This document shows, piece after piece, positions 33,296 through 45,200 of a stretch of DNA of 64,000 bases. The stretch covers positions 32,027,434 through 32,091,433 of the forward strand of contig JAJLRJ010000006.1 of assembly GCA_024195265.1 (NCBI GenBank), read 5' to 3'. A program made the position numbers and the translations under genes. The notes beneath the pieces were generated by a model. The model ran no database searches and was not told the origin of the DNA. It was given only the letters and a program-made list of their open reading frames with translations. Numbering within the stretch: position 1 is the stretch's first letter; every line of letters starts with the position of its first letter. The stretch comes from Dendrophyllia cribrosa (taxonomy: Eukaryota; Cnidaria; Anthozoa; Scleractinia; Dendrophylliidae).

Positions 33296-36200
33296 AAATT
33301 TCTTGCTTCTAAAAGGGGGCTTAATAGAGGATTTACGTTAAGTCCTAGTATAAAACCGTCTACAGTCGAGGCTCTCTGAGCGGACACTCTCGTAAGCGGA
33401 CAGCTCTACTTACAGCCACCTTTACGAAACTCCGTTTAAGCTCTAGCTCATACAAACTCTGTACTTCACACATTCCCATAAGTGGCCAGCTCCAGTTGCG
33501 GACCCCTTTTTCTGCTTCCCGAGGGTGTCCGCTTACGGGGGCTTCGACTGTAGTATAAATCTACTAGCGTTCTATCACGAACGCTGTTCTCGTATTGGCT
33601 ACGCTACCCACTATCTATCCTGTTGCAGAAAGTGAGTAGAGTGAGTAGCCTAACAGTGTGACCTATTTATATCATTATTCAATAAAAACACGAGCCTGTC
33701 TTGTTAAGTTTTGAACGTCTAGTAGATTTATACTAAAACAATTTATATATTATTCGCTTTTGATTTCTATGCGTGACAGTTGATTCGGGCGAACAATCAC
33801 GCGAAAGAAATCTCGAGCTTATAATCCAATTGTTAAACAGAACCTTTCACGGGTAATCAGAGATACATAGTGGGAAATATTAAGAATTGTATGGAAATTG
33901 AAAGCCAAAAAAATATATCTTCGAATCTATATTTTTGTAACTTTCTCCATTCAAAACCTAGAATGTGATTTACAATGAACTTGTTTTTGTGCTTACCTGG
34001 TATATAGGATTCTCAAACGTTTTTTCCTCAGGGTAGGGGTGGGGAAGCATGTCGGCATGTTTATCTGTGAGCTTCATTCGCCCGTTTTTTTGTCTCCGGG
34101 CCCTGAGTTTACATGCGATAAGAACTGCTACTAATACCAAGACCACAACTGCAACCACGATAACGGGAACTAAATATGAAGGCTTGCCGGAGGAGCCTGA
34201 AGGTAAAACAGAATAAAGACTTCAACATTAACAAGCTGCAGGTCACATTAGTCTAATCGATTGTTTCTTATAGTTTTTCTCTTTTATTAGGATACTTATA
34301 AAAAAATAGGGTTTGTGTAATATGATAGTCCGAGTGACTTGAGTAAAGTCACCTCGGTCGCAGACGCCCCGTGGGTCTAAGAGTAAAAATAAGTGTCTTG
34401 GCCGAGATGGAAGTTGATTTCAACTTGAAAATGTAAATGTTGTTTATAGGACGAGTACTTAGCTATCTAGCGATTTCACAGGCACGCCACTCAAATATGG
34501 AAAAAAATATTGCAAATTGAACATAACATGTTAAAAATCCCAACTGGCAGGAGGCAGACCAGTTGGCTATTTACAAGCGAGGCCGAGGAGTTGAACTTGG
34601 GTCTACCGTGAAACAACTCCAGCTTGTGGTCAGAGCGGGACTTGAACTCGGGACCTCCGGATTTCAAGTCCGGGTCTCTAACCACTCGACCACGCTGCCT
34701 CCAAGCGTGTTTGTCGCCTTGTGTCTTCAAAACTCGCTAAAACTCGGTTTATGGTTGATTCTCTTAAAAACTCGCTAAATTTCTTCCTCTTCGTGTTGTA
34801 TAAGCATTTTAGAGCAGTTTTCAACTGAGTGTCGTAAAACCAAAACCAAAGTAATTACTTTGACCAATCACAGCAGTCGTAAACAATCCAATGAACCAAT
34901 CAGAGCTCGAAGCAAATACATGCAGCCCGCGCCAAGCGCGGGAAAACGCGTGCAGGCAAGTCACGATTGGCTTGGGTTTTACTTCTGATTGGTTGAAAAA
35001 ATGGGTACAAGTTTGTTCTTGTCACCCGTTCCTTTCAATCTTCTTCATAGGGCTTCCTAGCAGTTTTTATTAATGATCAACATTGTTCGCCACTTTAAGA
35101 AATTGCGTAAAAACGGGTTTCCGTAATGGTAAAAACAATTTTCAATACGTGGCCTAACATCTTTAACTTTTACGATAATATACCTGGGATCTGCGCAGGT
35201 TTGTCAGCAATTTTGTTGTGTTCACCAAGAGGCACACAGGTAAACTTGTTAATTCCATCAACACACGTCTTGTCCTCTGCACAAGGATTTGATAAACACT
35301 CGTTTATTTCTGAACAAAAAAAGAAGAAGCTCAGCTGAAAACAAAGACGACAATGTGAAAAAAGTAAAAAACAAGACTTCCCAGCAATGAGTTTTGTGTC
35401 ATGTTTACTTGATAACCATCTTAATTGTGGAGACAGTGGAACTGTATCTTCAAAGCTTTCCTTCCCTTGGATGTGGACACAAGGCGATAACAGAAGGGAT
35501 GCTTTTTTAACCACTACCTTTGATGATGACTATTAAGGCCGGTTTTTATTAGCGACGGAATCGGGTCGTAATCAGAAGCGTATCTAGAGAAAATCAAACA
35601 ATAGAGTCGAAAGCAGAGTTTCCGATTGCGCTTATTATCCCACCGCTTGCGATTTAATGAAAACTAGATTGTTGGAGTGGTAAGCAGGAAATGGATATTG
35701 TGACTGGTTTATTCGCTTCTGCTTACGACTCAGACAATCTATTCTACTTTGTTTATTAAGTAACGCTCCACATAAGAACTACGGCAAACTTCATTGTTCT
35801 GCGGCATTGGCTCTTTCCCACATAGAATATCTTTGGTTTCAAGAATAGAGGAGGAGCTGATGGTTCATAATTATATGTCATTTTAACTTGAAATAAAGAA
35901 ACTCCATTTGCGTCAAATAAATTTTAGGAAATGTTCGTGCTTAACCAATCAGAATAGCAGAAAACAATAGCTAATAATTTTGCTTCTTTGATGAAGTTCC
36001 CCAAATACAATATGTTTTAAAACTTGCATGTTGCGCGATTGGGTCTAAGATTGCTTGAAACCTTAAAAATTCATAGACAAAATGCACATTGAACCTAACC
36101 TTTTAGCGGTTTTTGAGTCTAGGCCAATGAGATCACTAGTAGTAACAATGAAAAAAGTTGACATTCCATCGTGCATGGCCGTTGGCACTTTCCTTCTTTA

Positions 36201-39200
36201 CAGGATCATTACTTAAAAACGTGGGTTCGAAAAAGCACCTTTACCGCCGCACATGATGGATTCAAAACATAACATTGCAGACCCTCATAAGAGGAAGTCC
36301 GTTTGATTAGATTTCTTGGCAATATTTTTACAGAACACGAATTGTAATGTTCTTCGATGCCTTCATTTGTGCCAGTGTGTTTCTTTATCAAAGGTATGCC
36401 CTCGGGACCTTAAAACAAACTTACCATATTGACAGAGAAGGCCTGAATATCCCGGATGACACGTGCACAGAAAACCCGTGCGACGACTCACACATGCTCC
36501 GTGAGGTCCGCAGATGTTGGATGGGAATGTCAGGTTGCTGTCAGCTACTCGGACGATACAATGGTCAAAGCCTTCAAAAGAAATACATTGGCAAAATAAT
36601 GTTACAATGGAAACAGATTTAGTGTTACATGGGTTTCACAACTAGATCTACACCTACATCAAACTCCTTGTTGGGAGGCCCGCAAGTGCGAACTATGATA
36701 TAGCAAAAACAAACCAGCGAGCATAGAGCTGGCTAGGGAATTTTAGCGGTTGCTCCCCTCTCCAGTTGGTGTCTGTAACGAGAATTGTCCGTTTATAGAA
36801 AGTTGTAATGGTAAAGTTTTTGTCAATGTGGGAAAATTGCCGCGACTGCACTAATGTGAAGTCCACTTTATAAGAAAGAGGAGGCTTGACGGTATTCTAA
36901 GAGTAAATTTACAAAAACGTATTCACTGTTATGGCAATTAGTTGGCAGCCTAAAGCATGCCACCCATCCCTCCCATGTGCACTGATGGCTGACACGCTCC
37001 CTTCTCCAACCTCCTGGCGCACTTAAGTTGCCCCCTCCAGTCTAGTAGGGGGGTTAATATAGCTTTGCAGCATCACAGCTGGGATCAATGTGCCCAGTTA
37101 TCATGTACATTGAGATCTGCAAAGTTAGCGCATATATTTCTTCAAATTTGCTCATATTACCAGCATGTAAATTGAAATGAACAGTCAACTTTCACTCACC
37201 TTTTTCACAGTGCTTCCCAATAAATCCCAGAGGGCACTTACAGAACAGTACCTCACCATTATCAACACACGTGCCTCCATTGCGACAAGGAGATGATTGA
37301 CACCTGTCAGTTTTCAATTCACAGTGGTTCCCATGGTAACCTTCAGAGCATACACATTTGCTTTGGTTTCCAACATGGCCACATCTGCCACCATGTAAAC
37401 ATAACATGTCAGCGCATCCATCGATGCCAGTTGTAACGTTACATGTACCCCCAGTAACACCTGGTAAACAGATGCACTGGAAACCTCCTGGGATGTCAAT
37501 ACATGTTCCACCGTGTTGGCATGGAGACAAATTGCACTCACTTTCCTTCATCTCACAATAGCGACCTGAAGCACAAAGGTATGATTCACGACACGGGTTT
37601 TAACTTATTACATAAGCACTGCCAGACCATCATTCCGTCTTATTTATTTCAATAAGGCATTGCAAAGATAGACAGTTCTTAGAAAAGGGTGCTGGAAGTA
37701 GTGTAGGACAGATGGATAGCAATAGCCCTTATCGTAGATGAGTACGCCACGCCAACATATCAGCGGTTTCTCGCTTTCTTGACCCTATAGTCTCGTTTTG
37801 ATGTTTACGCTCATCGTCGTCAGAGGTTCTCGTGAACATCAAAACAAGACTATAGGGTCAAAATCGAGAAACCGCTGATATGTTGGCGTGGCGTACTCAT
37901 CTACGATAAGGGCCATTGAGATCCAGGATGGGGGAAAGATGGTGGCACGAAAGTACAAAGAAGATGACTACCAGCTTGTAAAGACAGCAAAGGACAAAAG
38001 CTATGACATGGATAGAGAGGGGAAGGACTTGAAGCTTTAGACCATAAGACCATAAGAGCCGTTAATTTTTCTGGGAAGCCAAGGGAGTGAGACAAGGATA
38101 ATTATATTAGAATGATTATATTGGCCATTTTTACATCGATACATTTGGAAAGCCAAAAGACATATTTGCATCTGTGTTGTTAAGTCACTATTTTACCTGT
38201 AAGTACACTGGAACTTTAAACAATGTATTGTCTTCAGGAGCAGATGGCAAGGTCGGGAAACAATTGCAACTTAAAAACAATAGGCTTCCATGTTTAAGGT
38301 CTTCTACTGTGTCTTGGAAACTATCCTTCTCTTTCCCTTCGAGAATTCTCTCTTTGAAAAAACGTCCTCATGGTGTCAGTTATCTTATTGGACCACTTTG
38401 TGTTTGAGTGAGGGTATTTGGTCGTTATTTTAGCAGAGTCACTTAGAATGAGCTAAATTAAAGGCCATTTCAGTTAACCAATGTTATGACAGTGGAATCC
38501 CGGTTTTTTGAATCCTCGATTGTTCAAACCTGCCAATTATTTGGACCAAAACTTGTTTCCCTTGGATTTGATTTCAGTCAATGCCACTTTCGATTTTTTG
38601 AACCAATCTCCATTTCCCTAGGAAGTTCAAAAAAATAATCGGCATTCCACTGTAATAACAAATAAATATATAAAATTAATAAACATTTAATGATCCTCTC
38701 TCTGTGAGGGGCTTCTCAGGGATAATGAAATTAACACCGCAACATGGGAAACAAACATTGCAAATAGAACATATCAAATTAAGAAATCAAACTGATAGGA
38801 GGTGTACCAGTGAACTTGGGTCTACCATGAAACAATAAACACTTAATGACTGGTCCTGAGGGAGACAGTGAATTTTGTTTCCCGAGAATCTCGATGTTTC
38901 CTGAGAATAATGCCCCATTCACACCAACAGTTAAACATGTTTAAATGTTGTTTAGTTTAACTACGTTTTAGCCTCTATCTTGAACGTTTTGAAATGTATA
39001 TGACTCAAACTACCTGGAATGATAATAAAGTCAATAAAGTTTCTTTTAGTAAAGATTTCACTCCAAATATTACGGGAGGTTAGGAGGTATTTTTCTAAAC
39101 CTGTTTTAAACTAAACAACATTTAAACATGTTTAAGCGTTGGTGTGAATGGGGTATAAGTCGATTCTCAGGAAACAACTCACTGTTTCCCGAGGAATCAG

Positions 39201-42200
39201 TCATTAAGTGATTTGTTATATAACAACACAAAAAACACAGTTTGAAAAACGCGCCGAGCACTCGAGGTAAACATCAATCGCATCATAATCATGCCACCTT
39301 TTGTCTCCACCGCGGTCAAACGTCCGAGGCGTTTTTCGTTTTATTTAGTGGGATTTTATTTAATATTAAATGGGAATATGGGCAAGGATGTATAAAAAAA
39401 TTAGTTGACGTTACTATCTTTTAATTTTTCTCAAAATGATGAGCTTTTTCCGTTGAAAACTGACAAAAAGTTAAACTCTTTGCACCTGATCGAAATTACG
39501 TTGGCAAATGGCGCCAACAGTTTTACAGTTCACATTTTTTAAACGCTTAGAACATTTTTGGTAAACTTTCAAAACATTTGGTAAATTGACAGTGTATTGG
39601 CAATATATTAAACTTTAAACAGTGAAAATGACAACCTTAACTTTTAAGTACTTTGCTTAACTTTTGCAAATTTCTCTCGTTTTACCGCGGTTTACCTTTT
39701 GTCACGGTCTGATCACGTGCGCTAGCGGGTAACTGTGCAACGTTACCCTCTGACGTCAAAATTGTTGCCCGCTTTCACAAATGTTGCCTGCTTCGGACAA
39801 TTGGCGGGAAACAGTTTGTTTGTTAGATGTCATGTGACTATGAATCAACCAATCAACCCACGCATTGTATTGAGAAAAACTGCAGCTATATAACAACTTC
39901 AGCTGGTGGTCAGAGCGGAAGTTCCAATCCCTGGACCTCTGGATTTGAAGTCTAGCACTCTAGCTAGCTCAGCTGAGCCATGCTGCCTCCTGTTTTGTTA
40001 TTTAGGCTAGTGGCATTGTACGTGTGTATGACGGCAAAGAAGACTGATACAGTATATTATCATAACACAAGTCTTACCTTTAAAGCCTGGTGGGCACCAA
40101 CATTGGAAATCAGATACTTCATTGGTGCAAGTCCCATTATTGCGGCAAGGTGATGAGGAGCACTCATTGATGTCCACAGAGCAATTAATTCCTGTATAAC
40201 CAGGAGCACACGTGCAGCTAAAAGTGTTCACGCCATCCACACATGTGCTGCCGTTATGTTGACAAGGCTGTAGAGAACAGTCATCAATATTCACTGCACA
40301 AGTTCTTCCTGTGAACCCAACAGGGCACTTGCAGCGAAAGTCATCTATCATATCAAAACAACTGCCACCATTAAGACAAGGAATTTGAGCGCAGTCATCT
40401 ATATTCACTTCACAGAGATGCCCTGTAAAACCAGTTTGACAAACACATTCAAATCTACCTGTTTTATCCATACATGATCCATTGACACATGGCTGTGTGA
40501 GACACTCATTTATGTCTGTCTCACATTGGACACCTGTGAAACCCACTGGACAGTTACACAAGAAACCATTCACTTGATCAGTGCATGTAGCACCATGACG
40601 ACATGGCTGATTAGCACAATCGTCAATGTCTACTTCACATTGCACTCCTGTATAACCCGGAGGACATGTGCACTTGAAGTAATTCACAAAATCAGTGCAG
40701 TTGCCCGAATTCTTACAAGGTTGACGTGCACAGTCGTCAATGTTAATTTTACAGTATGTTCCCCCAAACCCTGGACTGCACAGGCATTCAAACTTGTTGA
40801 TACCATCCACACAATACCCTCCATTTTCGCACTGTACAGACCTACAGTCATCAATGTTAGTCTTGCATGTTCTGCCCGTAAATCCTGGCTTACAAGAACA
40901 GTTAAAGCCATTTACCAAATCTGTACAAATCCCATCATGACAGCAGGGTAAAGAGTAACACTCATTTATATCCACAGAACATGTACGTCCTTTGAAACCT
41001 GCTGCACACAAGCACTTAAAGTCATTAACCAAATCAACACAATTAGCGCCATTTTTGCATGGATTATCAAGGCATTCGTTAATTTTCATTTCACAGTAAC
41101 GCCCAGCGTACCCCTTCATGCAGATGCAAGTATAATTGTTTATACCATCAAGACAAGTCGCATTATTTTGACAGCTATGTGATTGGCAATGATTAATATC
41201 CACCTCGCAGTCCGTACCAGTAAATCCTTCAGAGCAAATACATTGATATGAGGAATTAGTGGAGGTGCAAATCCCTTCATTGCGACATGAGAATGTATTG
41301 CATACATTCATTAAACCAGCACAGGCTCTTCCTGGAAAGCTTCCAGAGCAGTTGCACTTAAAGTTGTCAACTAAATCAATACATCTGCCACCATGGCAGG
41401 GATTAGACAAACAGTCATTAATGTTTATGGAGCAGTTTGCATCTGTGAATCCATTAATGCAAACGCAAACATAGCCTAGTCCATCTACTCTATTAATACA
41501 AGTTGCCCCATTCTGACAAGGGCGACCTACACACTCATCAATATTGACACGACAGTCTTTGCCTGTGTAACCACTTAAGCAAGTGCAGTTGTAATCATTC
41601 ACCAGATCTACACATGTTCCATTATGATGGCAGGGACTGAGTGCACAATCATCAATGTTAACTGCGCAGTCCTTTCCCATAAATCCTGTTTGACAGATAC
41701 ATTTAAAGTCATTGACCAGATCCACGCACAGCCCCCGGTTTTGACATGGCTCAGCATTACAGTCATCAACATCAACTTCACAAAACTTTCCTGTGAAGCC
41801 AGGTTTACAGATGCACCTGTATGTGTTGATTTCATCAATGCAAACAGAATTGTGCATACACCTGTGGTCTTTACATTCATCTATGTTGACCTCGCATCTT
41901 TGTCCAGTAAATCCTGGCAAACATGTACAGGAGAATCCATTAAGCAAGTCTACACAGCTTGCATTGTTATCACATGGTGCAGATAGACAATCATCAATGT
42001 TAACATTGCAAGTTGCTCCTTGAAAACCAACTGCACAGTTACAACGGAAATTGTCCACAAGATCATAACACGTTCCTGGAAGAAAATTTAAAAAGATGCC
42101 AGTGAGAGTATTATTAAATATCAATCAACATTTAAAAGAGGATTTTACCTCAGGGCTGTCCAATTTTATCAGTGGTGCCCTTTTCTCACCAAAAAATAAG

Positions 42201-45200
42201 GCCCAAAGACTAACCCACCTTCCCCCTTGTTCACTCTGCCCCCTCCCCCCTTGTTCACTCTGCCTCTTTCCCCCTTGTTTACTCTGCCTCTTTCCCCCTT
42301 GTTTACTCAGCCACCTCCCCCCCTTGTTCACTCTGTTCCCTCCCCCCTGTTCGCTCTGCCCCCTACCCCCAATTCACTCTGCCCCCTCCCTCTTATTCAC
42401 TCCGCCCCCTCCCCTATTCACTCTGCCCCACTCCCCCTATTCACTCCACCCCCCTCCACCCTTGTTCACTCTGCCCCCTCCCCCCTTATTCACACCACCC
42501 CTCCCCCTTATTAATTATTCACCCCGCCCCCTCCTTAATTCACGCTTAATACAGGTTTCACTGTGACTAGATATGGACTAACGGAATAACGGTACTTTGC
42601 AAGTAGTGACTGCTTTACTATTAAATACTCCATTTTATAAAAATTTTTAAACTGGTTTCAGGAACAGACTACAGCACAATTAAATAGACACCAGATTTTG
42701 CAGATGCATGGAAGAGGGGGTAAGGATTGGTTGCCCCTCCCCCTACACAACACAAAAAATATCAGGGTTGAAAACTTAATTTTGACAGCACTTGGCTTGC
42801 CATTTGGGCGAGTGCCTGATTTTCAGAACTGCACCAAAAATAATTTGTACAGTTTGCACTGGCCCAAGAAGATTTGACACCTGCCTAGGTGATAATAAAA
42901 ATGCATTTATTAAAAATAGAAAACAATAAGCAGGGCAGCTGCCAAAGTTCATATCTTCTCACCTCCATTTTGACATGGTGCTTGCTGACAGTCATCAATG
43001 TCCACTTCACAGTTCTTTCCAGTGTAACCTGCCTTACAAACACACAAGTATGCATTCACTCCATCAGCACAGATTCCTCCATTCCTGCATGGACTGCTAC
43101 CACATTCGTTATAGTTTACTTCACACAGACTTCCTGTATAGCCAGGCAGGCAAGTGCAGGAAAACCCATTTACTTGATCAATGCATGTGCTGCCATGGTG
43201 ACAAGGGCGGGCAGCACAGTCGTCAACATCAATCTCGCATGACTTTCCCACAAAACCAGGCAAACAGAGGCAACGGAAGTCAGAGACAAGGTCCTGACAA
43301 GTGGCGCCATTTTTACATGGGTTACCATGGCAATCATCAACATTTGTCTCACAAATGAATCCCGTGAATCCTCTGTGACATTTACAGCTAAATGAGTTAA
43401 CCTGAAAAACAACCAACTGTTGATCACTCTGTGACATACTGATAACTGCAACTCTTATGATTTTCCTCTACACTATACAAATCGCAGGGCACTTTCATTT
43501 GTAAAAACTGACAGGTCTGGCAGAATGGACATTTTTTTTCCTACAAGTTCATCAAGATGATGCACGATATCTTAACAAATTCACCGATCTGGACCGCCAG
43601 TTCGAAAAAATAGGACATACTGGATACCATTTTACATCACACCAGCCTGGCTGGCCATTTCTGACAAATGGTTAGCACTCAGAGCTGACTGTCAGGCCAG
43701 GGGCAAAGTCAACTTCCTTATGTCATTTTATGGAGCCCTTTTTCATTGCTTCATGCTGCCTTGGATTCAAGCAGTAAAACTGATAACCTATAAGTAAGTT
43801 TCATTTTGTGTGATTTTGCCTCGTCTGTTCATATGAGAAAATGCCCTTAAATTCTGGTTAGTACAGTTTTCTCTTCGCCAGTAACCATAGGGTAGTTCCT
43901 TTTAATCCTGAGAACATTTCACCAAAAATAAAACCAAAGCAATGTTTTATTTGTTCCAAAACTGCACGCATTAGGCCACCTCCCTCCCCCCCCCCCCCCC
44001 CCAAAAAAAAAAAAAAAAAACAAATCATATCTGAACAAGAGAAGACAAAAAAAATATTAATATTCAAAATAAGGGTCCAAGTTTATTGCCCAATCCCTCC
44101 AACTGATGGAAGTTATTTTCCACGTACCTGATCAATACAAGTTCCATTATTGTGACAGGGGTGAGTGGAACATTCATCCATGTTGATTGAGCAGTCACTT
44201 CCTGTAAACCCAGCGATACAGTGACAAGATTGTCCACTGGGCGTGGCAACACATGTGCCACCATTAAAACAAGAACTTGATGTACAGGTAGCTCCAGCAC
44301 AACCCTGATAAAAAATTATGTAATGTCAGTTATCTTAAAGGGAACCTCCATTGTCAGAACAAATTGCATTGAATCGTTGGAAATAAAGTTGAAATTTAAA
44401 ATTTTTAAAAGAACAGGTGCAAATACATGTATAATTTTAGTGTACAAATAAAATGGATATAAATATTGCCTATTTTCGCTTTTAAATTTCCCGTGCGCCG
44501 CCATTTTGAATATGTGTTATGGTTGCGCTTATTGTTAAGAATCAAAGTTCTTTTGTATGCAACAATAAGACAACCGTAACACGTCATAAATATGCAAAAT
44601 GGCGGTGCGTGGGAAATTTAAAAGCGAAAATAGGCTATATTCATATCCATTTTTTTGTACACTAAAATTATATTTGCACCTGTTTTTTAAAAAAAATTTA
44701 ATTTAGACTTTATTTCCAACAATTTAATGTCAATTTGTTATAACAATGAAGGTTCCCTTTAATTATTGGGTCAAAACAATAAAAAAAAATTCAACCACTA
44801 CATGCATTGACATGTTTTGCTTTAATACTGCGCTTTTCAATAACATGTGAACTGTGAACTAGTTCAAATCTCAACCAACAGTTTCGTTTTTCACTGCTGC
44901 GAATATCATAGCGGACACCCAGGGAGGGGGTACTCCCATATATGAGCTATATAGGTATGTGCCGCTGTGAAGGGTATGGTTTTCAGGCAGTTTAGTTTGG
45001 GATAGGGTAACAGTGATCAGTGATTTTTGGTCTAGAATAGGGTATCATTTTCAGGGAAACTGATCAGTTGCATGAAGAAATTTCTAGACAAGGTTTACTG
45101 GCAAATGGCATTTAAAAATTGGCACAGCTGGCAGTACAGCATTTTTACTGACCCCTGTTTTTGGTGTGTATCTTATACTGTGATTACATAGTGAACCAGT

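Larger units (their letters stand above)
38837..39893. mobile_element. MITE family C inserted in a SINE and itself carrying two insertions
   Basis: The left part (TTAATGACTGGTCCTGAGGG) and right part (GCGGGAAACAGTTTGTTTGT) correspond to 58232-58596, which lacks the extra segments 38912-39153 and about 39304-39695. So the ancestral element is about 360-420 bp. Confidence 0.8.
38742..39991 (-). mobile_element. SINE (Ser-head family, copy 2) split by a nested insertion
   Basis: The body (38742-38836, ending at ACCATGAAACAA) and the head (39894-39991, starting CTTCAGCTGGTGGTC) are contiguous in the copy at 34490-34702. Here about 1.06 kb separates them, with AACAA at both junctions as a probable target duplication. 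Confidence 0.75.

Noticed and set aside
42125..42566. Pro-rich and Gly/Gln-rich ORFs
   Set aside because: They come from the C-rich minisatellite.
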